Below are positions 32,761-43,037 of a stretch of 56,735 nucleotides of DNA, one piece after another (positions within the stretch are counted from its first letter, which is position 1; each line of letters begins with the position of its first letter). The stretch comes from Acidobacteriota bacterium (GTDB taxonomy: Bacteria > Acidobacteriota > Terriglobia > UBA7540). The translations under genes were made by a program, and so were the position numbers. The notes beneath the pieces are model-generated. The model saw nothing but the letters and a program-made list of their open reading frames with translations, had not been told where the DNA came from and ran no database searches. The DNA lies in assembly GCA_021817045.1 (NCBI GenBank), contig JAKAWG010000025.1, forward strand, positions 1-56,735, in the 5' to 3' direction.

Positions 32761-35460
32761 TCAGGCTTTCGAGACCCTACCCCACGTCGGTAAGTAGAGT
32801 CTTTCGCTTCCCGCTAGTTCCACCGGCAACCCCGCAATTCCCGGCGGCAGCTCATGCCGGAGACGCAATGGCAGCCGGAGATTCAACTCGTTGACACTTA
32901 GCAAGACGTCATCTCCGTCTTTAAGACCGAGCGTATCAGCGTCATTCCCGTTGAGGGCTATATACGGCTTGGGTGCGAGTTCGGCGACCGCTGGCGCCTC
33001 CGCGCTCAATTCCTCCGAGCCGAAGATGTGATACATGGGCACAAGCAACCGCTCGTTAGGCCTCGGAACAAAGGCTTCGGGAGGAGTGCCGGTATAGATC
33101 TCGCGTCCTTTGCCCTGTTCGATGAGCCGGACGCCGGGATCGCCGCCCCGAAGAGGACCGGCAATCTCCTCTTGAAATTTATTCACTGCCTGATAGGAAT
33201 TCCATCCCGGCGTCCAGAAGAAAGGGATGAGAGGCGCGGGCGGCTGTTGCGGATAGCCCTCCATCGTAAATGAGAGCGGGGCCTCCTGATCCTCAGGCGG
33301 CTTTGGCTCGCTTACATCAACCGCAGCGTCGATGGCAGTGCGCCCGCTGTACCGGTGCGTCTCCCGTGGAATCTTCGCGTCTGCCATGCGAAAGTTGCGA
33401 GACGGAGCTATGTCCACGACTCCGCCGAGCGCCGGCAACGTTCGCACCATGTCCAATTTGACGTTATCAAGGTGCTCCCAGTCTAACGCTTCGCGCCGTC
33501 CAGCCCAAAACATCACGTCCCGTATCCACTGCCAGCTTGATTGAATACTTTCCCGCGGGATGAAAACCCTGAAGAACCTCTGTGCTCGGCCTTCAGAGCT
33601 GACCAACGTGCCGTCGGATTCGACGAAGGTTGCTGCGGGTAGAACCAAGGAGGCCCTAGCTGCGGTAGGGTTCATCAGGGAATCGAGCGAAACGACATGC
33701 CGCGCCGCACTCAGCAGGCGGTCGACAAAACTGCGCGGCGCTCGACGGTAGAGATCGTTTTCGAGAATGAACACGATATCCGCCTCTCCGCTCTCGATGA
33801 CCGCAAGCGCTTCACCAAGCTTTCTTGGCTCCATTAAGTTGAGCCCCATACTGTTCGCTTCGGGAGCTGTATAGCTCAGCGCGGCGTGTTTGCCATGGTG
33901 GAGCAATGCCCATGCCACTGTGGCCGCCGCTCGAATGATGGGCTCAGAGTGAAGGCTGGGTCCAGAAACGATAAGCGGCCGCTCCGCGTCCTTCAGATCC
34001 TGAGCGATACGCTCGGCCAGTCCACGCAACTCATCGGAAAGTCCGATGACCTCGGGCGCGGCATTGTCGATCGCGTGGGCCACGGCGTACCCTAGCCTTG
34101 CGATATCCGACGGTGCGGCCCGATAGATCTCGGTGACCAGGTCGTCGAGTTTCGTCGAGTGTGGCGATGCAATAAAGAATGGGCCGTGTTCGTGCTGTAC
34201 AAGCTCCCGCGCGGCGTAATCGAGCCAGAGCGGAATTTTCCACTTTTTCACGTTTTCCAGAGGTTTCTGACGCGCGAGCTGGCGCAACGCCAGGGCCATC
34301 CTCGGCGCAACTTGCGTTATATCCTCGCCCAGAATGAGCACCGCATCCGACCGTTCGATCTCTCGCAGACAAGGCGTGCGGACGGGACCCTGCCGGAGCA
34401 AGCCGAGGATGATCCTGAGCAGGCGGTGTTCCTCATCGGCAATACCGGCAAAAAAGCGATCCGACCCTACCATCGATCGTAACGCGAAATTTCCCTCAAG
34501 TGACGCGCGTGGCGAGCCAATTCCGATTGCCTTCCCCACCGCCATGATGTCCTTTAGCCGCTCGAGTGCCGTATCCTTTGAAACCGGCCGAAGTTCAGCG
34601 TTAATCCGTATGAGCGGCTGCCGCAAGCGCTTCTGGCTATTGACGAATTCATAGCCAAATCTTCCACGATCACAAAGGAAATATTCGTTTACCTCGCCGT
34701 TGTACCGGTTGACGATCCGGCGGAGCACGCCATAACGCTCGCCGGGCGACGTGTTGCAACCGATCCCGCAATGCACGCACACCGAGGGTGCAAAACGCAT
34801 GTCCCATTTCCGTGTGTAATGCCGTTTGTGGGTCTTATCTGTAAAGACCCCTGTCGGACAGACTTCGGCCAGGTTGCCGGCAAATTCGTTTTCCAGGACC
34901 CCGTCTTCATGCCGGCCGAAAAATACCAGGTTGCGTATCCCCTTCACCGCGAAGTCACGGCCGCCGGCGTAGTCGCTGTAGAAGCGCACACACCGGTAAC
35001 ACTGAATGCAACGATTCATCTCGTGGTTCAGGAAAGGCCCAAGATACTGGTTGCGAAAAGTTCTTTTATTGAAGCGATACCGACGATAATTGTGACCCGT
35101 CATCACGGTCATGTCCTGCAGATGGCACTCCCCGCCTTCGTCGCAGACCGGACAGTCGTGAGGATGGCTCTGCATCATTCCTTCGATCATTCCGGCACGA
35201 AATGCTGCGGCTTCCGAATCAGCAATAGAAATGCGGATTCCGTCGGCCACCGGTGTCATACATGACATTACGATCTTCCCCCGTGTATCCTTCTCATCAC
35301 GGTACTGCTTGACCGCGCACTGCCTGCACGCCCCTACGGAGCCCATCGCCGGATGCCAGCAAAAGTAAGGCAGGTCGTAACCGAGTGTCAGGCATGCCTG
35401 GAGGACACTCTGATCGGGGTGCGCCTCAACGAGGCGGTTATCTACGTAGAACTTCACCAT
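32761..35460 (-). CDS. nuoG: NADH-quinone oxidoreductase subunit G (E. coli type)
   Basis: 899 residues, close to E. coli NuoG (908). The N-terminal 2Fe-2S domain (YFCWHPAMGSVGACRQCAVK), the His-Cys cluster motif HPHDCPVCDEGGECHLQD, the CIQCYRCVR cluster and the N7-type motif CVHCGIGCNTSPGERYG...LCDRG are all present, followed by a molybdopterin-family fold (IGIGSPRASLEGNFALR; RAQRFFRVF; MEGYPQQP; WTPGWNSYQA). The motifs follow the gamma-proteobacterial type throughout. No nuoE, nuoF or nuoH gene is adjacent. Confidence 0.94.
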   Translation of the reverse strand: MVKFYVDNRLVEAHPDQSVLQACLTLGYDLPYFCWHPAMGSVGACRQCAVKQYRDEKDTRGKIVMSCMTPVADGIRISIADSEAAAFRAGMIEGMMQSHPHDCPVCDEGGECHLQDMTVMTGHNYRRYRFNKRTFRNQYLGPFLNHEMNRCIQCYRCVRFYSDYAGGRDFAVKGIRNLVFFGRHEDGVLENEFAGNLAEVCPTGVFTDKTHKRHYTRKWDMRFAPSVCVHCGIGCNTSPGERYGVLRRIVNRYNGEVNEYFLCDRGRFGYEFVNSQKRLRQPLIRINAELRPVSKDTALERLKDIMAVGKAIGIGSPRASLEGNFALRSMVGSDRFFAGIADEEHRLLRIILGLLRQGPVRTPCLREIERSDAVLILGEDITQVAPRMALALRQLARQKPLENVKKWKIPLWLDYAARELVQHEHGPFFIASPHSTKLDDLVTEIYRAAPSDIARLGYAVAHAIDNAAPEVIGLSDELRGLAERIAQDLKDAERPLIVSGPSLHSEPIIRAAATVAWALLHHGKHAALSYTAPEANSMGLNLMEPRKLGEALAVIESGEADIVFILENDLYRRAPRSFVDRLLSAARHVVSLDSLMNPTAARASLVLPAATFVESDGTLVSSEGRAQRFFRVFIPRESIQSSWQWIRDVMFWAGRREALDWEHLDNVKLDMVRTLPALGGVVDIAPSRNFRMADAKIPRETHRYSGRTAIDAAVDVSEPKPPEDQEAPLSFTMEGYPQQPPAPLIPFFWTPGWNSYQAVNKFQEEIAGPLRGGDPGVRLIEQGKGREIYTGTPPEAFVPRPNERLLVPMYHIFGSEELSAEAPAVAELAPKPYIALNGNDADTLGLKDGDDVLLSVNELNLRLPLRLRHELPPGIAGLPVELAGSERLYLPTWGRVSKA

Positions 35461-36058
35461 TCCAACCTCTTAGGAGAACCGTTGCCCGGCGATCCGTCGG
35501 CTGACTTAACAGGGACTCGCCTCCGCACATCGAGGAGGAACAGTCGCCTTGGGTTTGAGGGCAGAAAATGTGTTCCCGGCTGTGAAAAGCTTGGTGAGAA
35601 CCGCGAAATAATCGAGCGAGCCTCTCGCCAGGGCACCTTCCTGTCATAGATCGTGCCAATCTGTGCCTGCGCTGGATGACCCGAACCTACCTCGTTGTAC
35701 GATCGCGAGCTGCGTATCACGCCCTGCCTTCGTGGTAATTAAGCATTTATGACGCTACTATATCATGTTGCGACATATTATCAACCTTGTTGTAGTAATG
35801 TTCGCAGCCTGCAGGTTAGGACCTCCGGTTGGCGTGCGTAGGTACGCAGTTGGTTGACTTCTTGCACCGAACAAAAAACTGTCAGCGCTTTGGTCCGTCG
35901 GGAACCTACGACGCTCGATGGCGAAATCAGCGGTGAGCATGACAATCGACAACCAGAACGTGCGCCCTTCGGCTTGACAGGTCTCCATTGTGGACGAGGC
36001 ACTGCCATTCGCTCAAGATGTTCAGGAAGTGCTGATCGACAGTAGTGGCACGGCGGGT
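35461..36058. other. Long non-coding stretch between nuoG and DUF488
   Basis: About 600 bases without a supported gene on either strand. 35740-35810 is clearly AT-rich and probably holds promoters for the divergent nuoG and DUF488 genes. I see no motif I can name, and no trace of nuoF. Confidence 0.4.
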
Positions 36059-36601
36059 ATGAAAAGGGAGCCTCTTGTTATCTACACGGTAGGCCACTCG
36101 ACCCGTGACCTGCCCACCTTCCTGGGGCTGCTGCGGAGTCACGGCGTCGAGCAACTTGTGGACGTCCGCACCGTGCCTCGTTCCCGCAAGAATCCACAGT
36201 ACAACGCCGACACTCTTCCCCAGTCTCTCCGCGCCGCCGGCGTTCGCTACGTCCACCTTCGAGCCCTGGGCGGCTTGCGGCACGCGGCGCGCAACTCGGT
36301 CAACACAGGCTGGCGAAACACATCGTTCCGGGGGTTTGCCGATTACATGCAGGCGCCGGAATTCGCGAAGGGCTTGGAGCGGCTCATCAAACTGGCTTCG
36401 GCGCGCCCTACGGCCATTATGTGTGCCGAAGCCGTTCCGTGGCGCTGCCACCGCTCATTGATTGCGGATGCGCTGGCGGTGCGCGGCGTCCGCGTCTTGC
36501 ACATATTCAGCGCCGGCCAGGCGCGGGAGCATGTGCTGACACCGTTTGCCCGCGTAGAAGGACTGCGCATTACTTACCCCAAACTGACGAGTGAGACTTA
36601 A
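36059..36601 (+). CDS. DUF488 family protein, longer branch
   Basis: About 180 residues. VIYTVGHSTRDLPTFLGLLR, then LVDVRTVPRSRKNPQYN, RYVHLRALGG and the metal- or thiol-like motif MCAEAVPWRCHRSLIADAL are the hallmarks of the long DUF488 branch, of unknown function. It is only distantly related to the two YeaO-like DUF488 proteins here. The frame is open from 35990, and the start used lies at the conserved KREPLVIYT strand. Confidence 0.88.
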   Translation: MKREPLVIYTVGHSTRDLPTFLGLLRSHGVEQLVDVRTVPRSRKNPQYNADTLPQSLRAAGVRYVHLRALGGLRHAARNSVNTGWRNTSFRGFADYMQAPEFAKGLERLIKLASARPTAIMCAEAVPWRCHRSLIADALAVRGVRVLHIFSAGQAREHVLTPFARVEGLRITYPKLTSET

Positions 36602-37012
36602 GTCACTGCTTTTCGGGCACTCTCGACCGATCATTTGTGTAGGCGACGGATGAGCAAATCCGTGTAAGAGCTGGCGCCGTAAGGATTGACGGCGGAGAAC
36701 CTGAGTCGTCTTCAAACCTGCACGCACGAAGAGAGCTGACGCTGAGAATGTAGATAAGGTTTCCGAAAGTCGGTCGAACAGCGGCCAGATGTATCGCACA
36801 GTGATATATTAGCTGCAAGGGCCGATGGTTATTACGGAGGCTTTCAGGATGGCTCGTGAAGAGGCTCAGAGAGAGCCGCTGCGGCACGAGAGCTCGCCTC
36901 GACGGCGGGTTTGCAGGGACTGCACATCGGGAGCACGGCTCCTGACGATTTCAGCCGCGCACGAGGACATTTCTTACCATTTTCCGGACGGCGCCTTGAA
37001 CCGGAGGACACT
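36602..37012. other. Intergenic region upstream of aceE
   Basis: About 410 bases with no supported gene. The aceE frame is open from 36911, but the part before 37013 is not conserved-looking and the ribosome site is at 37013. Confidence 0.4.
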
Positions 37013-39697
37013 ATGACCACAATGGCTATCGAAGCCGCGACTGCCCTAGACGAAGTGGAAACCCGGGAATGGATCGACTCCCTTGAGTACGTGCTTCAGC
37101 AGGAAGGGCGGGAACGTGCAGAACGTCTATTACGTCGGGTCCTCAACCGGGCAACGCTCGGTGGAGTACGCCTTGGGCGGGAACTGAACTCTCCCTACAT
37201 TAATACGATCGCGTCCAATGAGGAACCCGCCTATCCGGGCGACCTGGAGATTGAGGCCGGGCTGGATGCCCTGATTCGCTGGAACGCAATGGCGATGGTA
37301 GTGCGCGCCAACCGAAAGGAGCATGGAATCGGGGGCCACCTCGCAAGCTATGCAGCCCAGTCGACACTATTCGAAGTGGGACTCAATCATTTCTTCCGCG
37401 GGAAGAACCACGAATCGGGCGGGGACATCGTGTACTTTCAAGGACACTCCTCACCCGGCATTTACGCGCGTGCGTTCCTCGAAGGGCGTCTCACGATAGA
37501 CCATCTCGAGAACTTCCGGCGGGAAGTCAGCTCGATGAACGGTCTTGCATCTTACCCTCATCCGTGGCTGATGCCCAACTTCTGGGAATTCCCCAGCGTT
37601 GATATGGGTCTTGCGCCAATCCTGGCGATTTACCAGGCGCGCTTCAACCGCTATCTCGAAAACCGGGGGTTAAAAGCGGCCACCGGACAGAAGGTGTGGG
37701 CGTTGCTTGGCGACGGGGAAATGGACGAGCCGGAGTCGCTGGGGGCAATCACGCTGGCTGAGCGCGAGAGGCTAGACAACCTCATTTTTGTGATCTCCTG
37801 CAACCTCCAGCGTCTCGATGGCCCCGTGCGGGGAAACGGTAACATCATTGACGAACTCGAGGGCGTGTTTCGCGGCGCGGGGTGGAACGTAATCAAGGTA
37901 CTCTGGGGCGGCGATTGGGATCCCATTTTTGCGAATGACACGGCGGGCCTCCTTCCCGCGCGTGTCGGCGCGATGGTCGATGGGGAACGTCAACGCTATG
38001 CTGCCGAGTCCGGCGCGTATCTCCGCGAGCACCTTTTCGGAAAGGACCCACGCCTTCTTGCCTTAGTCGGCGACCTGACCGATGAGGAGTTGCAGGCTCT
38101 CCGGCTTGGGGGTCACGATCCGAGGAAGGTCTATGCGGCGTATCAAGCGGCGGTCGACCATCGTTATTCGCCCAGCGTCATCCTCGCTCGGACAATAAAG
38201 GGGTACGGCCTTGGCGCGGCTGGCGAGGGAAGGAACATTGCTCACCAGCAAAAGAATCTTGAAGAGGACCAGTTGCATGCGTTCGGTCGCCGCGTCGGCC
38301 TCTCGCTTTCCGATGAGCACGTGTCCCAGGCCGCCTTCTACAAACCGCCGGACGATTCTCCAGAATTGCAATACCTCCGTGCGCGTCGGCTGGCTCTGGG
38401 AGGATATCTTCCCGAGCGTCAGACGAAAGAACCCCCACTCAAACCCCTCGGCGATGAAGTATTCGCTGAATTTTATGCAGGCACGAGCGGCCGCGAGATC
38501 TCGACCACCATGGCCTTCGTCCGCATCTTTGCGAAGCTTCTCAAAGATAAGCAAATCGGCAAGTGGGTTGTCCCGATCGTGCCCGATGAGGCGCGCACCT
38601 TTGGAATGGAGGCGTTCTTCCGGCAGACTGGGATCTACTCTTCGGTGGGCCAACTCTACGAGCCGGGGGACAAGGCTACGCTGTTGTATTACAAGGAAGC
38701 GAAGGACGGCCAGATCCTCGAAGAGGGCATCACTGAAGCGGGGTCTATGGCAGACTTCATCGCAGCGGGTACGGCCTATGCAACCCACGGTCTCAACACG
38801 ATCCCGTTTTTCATTTTCTATTCCATGTTCGGATTCCAGCGAATCGGCGACCTGGTTTGGGCTGCAGGTGATTGCCGCGCTCGCGGCTTCCTGCTTGGAG
38901 GGACAGCGGGAAGAACCACGCTGGCCGGCGAGGGGCTTCAACACGCAGACGGGAATAGTCACCTGCTCGCGTATACGGTTCCAAATCTGCTTGCTTACGA
39001 TCCTGCGTTCGCGCACGAAATCGCCGTCATTGTTCAGGATGGTATCCGCCGCATGTACGCCGAGCACGAGAGCATTTTCTATTACATCACGTTGACGAAC
39101 GAAAACTATGCCATGCCGGCGATTGCCGACATCACTGCGGTCAGAGATGGGATTCTGAAGGGCATGTACAAATTTCGGCCCGCAGAAAACCCGCAGGCGA
39201 AGTTCCACGCCCAGCTACTCGCGAGCGGCGCCCTCGTCAACGAGGCATTGAAAGCGCAGACGCTGCTCGGGGAGAAATACGATGTGGCGGCAGACGTCTG
39301 GAGCGTGACAAGCTACAAACAGCTTTACCGGGACGGCCACGACACGGACCGGTGGAACATGCTTCACCCGGCCGAGCGGCCCCGTACAGCTTACGTAACG
39401 CAGAACCTCTCCGGCGCGCCTGGCGTAATTGTCGCCGTGAGCGATTACCTGAAGGCGCTTCCCGATTCGATTTCGCCCTGGTGCCCAAAGCCGGTGGTGG
39501 CGCTCGGAACGGACGGCTTCGGCCGCAGCGATACGCGGGGAGCATTGCGCCATTTCTTTGAAGTGGATTACCGCTTTGTCACCCTGGGCGTGTTGTGGGC
39601 TCTCATTCGTGAAGGAAAGATCGGGACCGAGGTGATCGATCGGGCGATGAGGCAGCTCGAAATCAGCCCCGAAAAGCCCAATCCAGTCACGGCTTAG
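37013..39697 (+). CDS. aceE: Pyruvate dehydrogenase E1 component, homodimeric type
   Basis: 894 residues, the length of E. coli AceE. It decarboxylates pyruvate with thiamine diphosphate and passes acetyl to lipoyl E2. The TPP motif is seen as LLGDGEMDEPES...CNLQRLDG (GDG-x27-NLQ type), and IGGHLASYAAQSTLFEVG and DEARTFGMEAFFR follow the family. GGAGG lies 6 bases before ATG 37013. The aceF and lpd genes are not in the neighbourhood, which is unusual for this E1 type. Confidence 0.95.
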   Translation: MTTMAIEAATALDEVETREWIDSLEYVLQQEGRERAERLLRRVLNRATLGGVRLGRELNSPYINTIASNEEPAYPGDLEIEAGLDALIRWNAMAMVVRANRKEHGIGGHLASYAAQSTLFEVGLNHFFRGKNHESGGDIVYFQGHSSPGIYARAFLEGRLTIDHLENFRREVSSMNGLASYPHPWLMPNFWEFPSVDMGLAPILAIYQARFNRYLENRGLKAATGQKVWALLGDGEMDEPESLGAITLAERERLDNLIFVISCNLQRLDGPVRGNGNIIDELEGVFRGAGWNVIKVLWGGDWDPIFANDTAGLLPARVGAMVDGERQRYAAESGAYLREHLFGKDPRLLALVGDLTDEELQALRLGGHDPRKVYAAYQAAVDHRYSPSVILARTIKGYGLGAAGEGRNIAHQQKNLEEDQLHAFGRRVGLSLSDEHVSQAAFYKPPDDSPELQYLRARRLALGGYLPERQTKEPPLKPLGDEVFAEFYAGTSGREISTTMAFVRIFAKLLKDKQIGKWVVPIVPDEARTFGMEAFFRQTGIYSSVGQLYEPGDKATLLYYKEAKDGQILEEGITEAGSMADFIAAGTAYATHGLNTIPFFIFYSMFGFQRIGDLVWAAGDCRARGFLLGGTAGRTTLAGEGLQHADGNSHLLAYTVPNLLAYDPAFAHEIAVIVQDGIRRMYAEHESIFYYITLTNENYAMPAIADITAVRDGILKGMYKFRPAENPQAKFHAQLLASGALVNEALKAQTLLGEKYDVAADVWSVTSYKQLYRDGHDTDRWNMLHPAERPRTAYVTQNLSGAPGVIVAVSDYLKALPDSISPWCPKPVVALGTDGFGRSDTRGALRHFFEVDYRFVTLGVLWALIREGKIGTEVIDRAMRQLEISPEKPNPVTA

Positions 39698-39748
39698 GTC
39701 TCCTTCGGCTGGAAGTAAGCTCTCACTCAAGAGTTACAGGGGCACAAG

Positions 39749-41128
39749 ATGACGTACGCTGAACAGCTCGCAGAGTTCGTTACCCGCGCGACTTTCGACA
39801 GACTCTCTCATTCGGCTTGTCTTCAGCTCAAAATTCGAGTGCTCGATGCACTGGGATGCGCCATCGGGGCGCTTGAAGGCCCGCCCGTCTTACTCGTCCG
39901 AAAGCACATCGAGGATTTTGGCGGCCGGCCTCTCGCGACGCTGATCGGAGGAGGCAGGACCGCTCCCGACCGGGCAGCCTTCTATAACGGCGCATTAATC
40001 CGCTATCTGGATTTCAACGACGCTTATCTAGCAAAGGGAGAGACGTGTCATCCGAGCGACACCATCGCAGCGGTGCTCGCTGCGGCGGAATACGCGGGCA
40101 GCAAGGGCCGGGAATATTTGACGGCGCTTGCGGTGGCCTATCAGGTTTTCTGCCGCCTGTGCGAGGTCGCGCCTGTGCGGGCCAAGGGATTCGATCACAC
40201 GACTCTTGGATCGTTCGCCGTAGCCGCCGGTGTATCGAAGGCTCTTGGACTCAATACTGCTCAGACTGCCAATGCGATTGCGATCAGCGGAACCGCCTTT
40301 AACGCCCTGAGGGTAACCCGGACCGGAGCGCTTTCTCACTGGAAAGGCTTGGCGTTTCCTAATACCGCATTTGCCGGCACTCATGCGGCTTTTCTGGCTA
40401 TGCGCGGCATTACCGGGCCAGCCGAAGTCTTTGAAGGCAATAAAGGCTTCATGGACGCGATCTCCGGGCGTTTTGAGATCGACTGGTCTCTGGAGGATCT
40501 CGAACGCGTTAACCGGACGATTTTGAAGAAATACAACGCCGAGATCCATTCGCAATCAGTGCTCGATGCCGTGTTCGATCTGAAGCGGAAAACTCCGTTT
40601 GAGGCTCACGACGTGGAGCGTATCGAAGTCAGCGTGTTTGACGTCGCCTACAACATCATAGGCGGAGGCGAGGAAGGCGGCAAATTATTGGTCCGCACCA
40701 AGGAGGAAGCCGACCACAGTTTGCCTTTCATGGTTGCGACCGCCATCGTGGACGGCCAATTGACGCCGGAGCAATATTCTCCGGATCGGATTCAGCGGCA
40801 GGTTGTGCAGGTGCTGTTGCGGAACATTACGGTGAAACCCAACGAAGCCTACAGCCGGCGATTCCCGGACGAAATGCCTTGCCGTGTAACCATCCGCCTC
40901 CGCGATGGCCGAATCCTGGCGAGGGAAGGGCGCGACTACGAGGGGTTCCAGACGCACCCATTCACTTGGAAGACCGCTCTGACGAAATTTGACCAGCTCA
41001 GCCAGCCCTATGCGCCGGTTGCTCTGCGGCGGAAAATCGCGGCAGCAGTCGAGAATCTGGAGCACATTGAAATTGCGAGACTGCTGGAACCTCTGGCGAA
41101 GGTAAGAGCCCCGAATTCAACGGCATGA
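39749..41128 (+). CDS. MmgE/PrpD family protein
   Basis: 459 residues. The family includes 2-methylcitrate dehydratase and cis-aconitate decarboxylase. Typical blocks are RVLDALGCAIGA, FYNGALIRYLDFNDAY, HPSDTIAAVLAAAEY, the NALRVTRTGALSHWKGLAFPNTAF stretch and KKYNAEIHSQS. Substrate cannot be fixed. No prpB or prpC gene is near, so a propionate role is not supported by context. It begins 50 bases after aceE on the same strand. Confidence 0.88.
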   Translation: MTYAEQLAEFVTRATFDRLSHSACLQLKIRVLDALGCAIGALEGPPVLLVRKHIEDFGGRPLATLIGGGRTAPDRAAFYNGALIRYLDFNDAYLAKGETCHPSDTIAAVLAAAEYAGSKGREYLTALAVAYQVFCRLCEVAPVRAKGFDHTTLGSFAVAAGVSKALGLNTAQTANAIAISGTAFNALRVTRTGALSHWKGLAFPNTAFAGTHAAFLAMRGITGPAEVFEGNKGFMDAISGRFEIDWSLEDLERVNRTILKKYNAEIHSQSVLDAVFDLKRKTPFEAHDVERIEVSVFDVAYNIIGGGEEGGKLLVRTKEEADHSLPFMVATAIVDGQLTPEQYSPDRIQRQVVQVLLRNITVKPNEAYSRRFPDEMPCRVTIRLRDGRILAREGRDYEGFQTHPFTWKTALTKFDQLSQPYAPVALRRKIAAAVENLEHIEIARLLEPLAKVRAPNSTA

Positions 41129-41281
41129 AGCTCAATTGCCGCTTCGTGTTCAGCAGCAAAACGATGTCTTGACCATCCGCGAGGGTGGAAAGGCACGGCC
41201 CGGGACGGCGAGACCGCACCGTCCTCAATATCTCAAAACGAGTCTCCGCCAGTGCGTGACCGTTTCTAAGGAAGCCATCTG

Positions 41282-41506
41282 ATGACCAAACGTCATCCCC
41301 ATCCGTTTGTGATTGCCGACTCTGACGCTGTACGGACGCTTTCTGCGAAGGTCGAGGTCTGGGGTCAGCACCAGCAGCGCCGGGAACGCCTGCTCAACGC
41401 ATTTCGGGAAGCCTCGTGCGCTTACGGGAGTGCGCACGATGCCGAGCGGCAGGCTTTCTTCCACGGATTGTTAACGGGTTACGCCGTCGCTCTTAAACTG
41501 TGGTAG
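41282..41506 (+). CDS. Small hypothetical protein
   Basis: 74 residues, helical and basic in the middle (VEVWGQHQQRRERLLNAFREAS), ending in a hydrophobic GLLTGYAVALKLW. An AAGGAAG site lies 8 bases before the ATG, which supports expression. No family recognised. It lies between the MmgE/PrpD gene and aspartase on the same strand. Confidence 0.5.
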   Translation: MTKRHPHPFVIADSDAVRTLSAKVEVWGQHQQRRERLLNAFREASCAYGSAHDAERQAFFHGLLTGYAVALKLW

Positions 41507-41597
41507 CCGAAGGCAGCCTCCAACGAGAACGGCGCTCGACGCTCGCGATAAAAGTGTGCGCACGGAGCCGCTGCTTGTCGCTTACCAGCTTCCGACC

Positions 41598-43037
41598 ATG
41601 AAAACTCGAACTGAAGTCGATTCACTCGGCGCTGTCGAAGTCCCGGCAGACGCTCTCTACGGCGCTCAGACTGCGCGTGCAATGAGGAACTATCCCATCA
41701 GCGGCTTTCGTGCTCACCCCGTCTTCATCAAATCCTATGCCTTGCTCAAGCTCGCCTGTGCCGAAGTCAACGGAAGTCTCGGCCTGATTCCGAATCAGAT
41801 CGCCCGGGCGATTATTCATGCCGCGCGCGGCGTCGCTCGCGGCCGCCACCATGACCAGTTCGTGGTCGACGTCTATCAGGCTGGCGCAGGCGTAAGCTTT
41901 CATATGAATGTGAACGAGGTGATCGCCAACCTCGCGATTATCGACCTGGCGAGGCACCGTCGCGCAACACGCCGCCTCGGAGATCATTCTCTTGTCCATC
42001 CGAACGATCACGTCAATTTCGGCCAGTCGACCAACGATACTTTTCCAACCGCTGCGCGCGTGGCCGCTTTGTTGCTCCTCGATGAATTCTACCCGGCCTT
42101 GAAGGTGCTAGAAGAAGCTTTCCGAAAGAAAGCAATCGAATTCGACGGCATCCTTAAGAGCGGCCGGACGCACCTGCAGGATGCGGTACCGATCCGCTTA
42201 GGGCAGGAGTTCGCGGCCTACGGTGAGGCACTCAGGCAGGGCACGGCACAGATTCGCGCGAGCGCCGAAACTCTGCGTGCGGTTGGGATTGGCGGCAGCG
42301 CAGCCGGTACCGGGCTCAACGTGCATCCGAGGTTTTCACGTCTCGTCGTCAGGAAGCTTAATCAATTGACCAGGTTGAAGCTGACCGTCGCACCCGATCT
42401 ACGCGCCGCAATGCAGTCGCAGTTTCCGCTGGCCGCAGTTTCCGGGGCGCTGCGAAACCTTGCCCTCGAGCTGATTCGAATTGCGAACGACCTGCGGTTA
42501 CTCGCAAGCGGGCCGGCGACGGGCCTCGGTGAGATTACCCTCCCACCGGTCCAACCCGGATCGAGCATCATGCCGGGCAAGGTGAACCCTGCTATTCCTG
42601 AGTTGCTGGATATGGTTTCTTTCCAGGTTGTGGGGTGCGATACCGTGGTCGCGCTGGCTGTGCAAGCCGGCCAGTTGGAACTGAACGTCATGATGCCCGC
42701 GATGGTGTGGCACCTTCTCCACGCCATCGAGATTCTCAAGAATGCCTGCCGGATTATGGCGGAGCGTTGCGTTCGCGGGATCGAGGCGAACCGGGAAGTC
42801 TGCGAGCGCTATGCCTACCGGACGCCGGGCCTGGCGACCGCGCTCAACCCAATTCTTGGATACGATCGTGCAGCCCTGGTTGTGAAGAATGCCCTCGCTT
42901 CCGGAAAGACAATCCCTGACGTCTGTCTTGAGGAAAAGCTTCTGTCCGAACGGGACCTAAGCCGAATCCTGAACCCCGGGCGCATGACTGAACCTGGGAT
43001 CGGGGGGATTAAGCGAGGCAAGCGAGGGAAGAGGTAG
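41598..43037 (+). CDS. aspA: Aspartate ammonia-lyase (fumarase/aspartase superfamily)
   Basis: 479 residues. It releases ammonia from aspartate to give fumarate. Superfamily signatures are intact: NDHVNFGQSTNDTFPTA, KSGRTHLQDAVP (catalytic region) and the GSSIMPGKVNP loop. TRTEVDSLGAVEVPADALYGAQTARA at the N-terminus is the aspartase pattern. The C-terminus has an extra basic tail (GKRGKR). Met15 of the frame at 41598 is chosen over 41556. The OsmC gene begins right after the stop. Confidence 0.9.
   Translation: MKTRTEVDSLGAVEVPADALYGAQTARAMRNYPISGFRAHPVFIKSYALLKLACAEVNGSLGLIPNQIARAIIHAARGVARGRHHDQFVVDVYQAGAGVSFHMNVNEVIANLAIIDLARHRRATRRLGDHSLVHPNDHVNFGQSTNDTFPTAARVAALLLLDEFYPALKVLEEAFRKKAIEFDGILKSGRTHLQDAVPIRLGQEFAAYGEALRQGTAQIRASAETLRAVGIGGSAAGTGLNVHPRFSRLVVRKLNQLTRLKLTVAPDLRAAMQSQFPLAAVSGALRNLALELIRIANDLRLLASGPATGLGEITLPPVQPGSSIMPGKVNPAIPELLDMVSFQVVGCDTVVALAVQAGQLELNVMMPAMVWHLLHAIEILKNACRIMAERCVRGIEANREVCERYAYRTPGLATALNPILGYDRAALVVKNALASGKTIPDVCLEEKLLSERDLSRILNPGRMTEPGIGGIKRGKRGKR

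Noticed and set aside
38063..39208. 381-codon minus-strand open frame
   Set aside because: It is antisense to aceE, whose own motifs are unambiguous.
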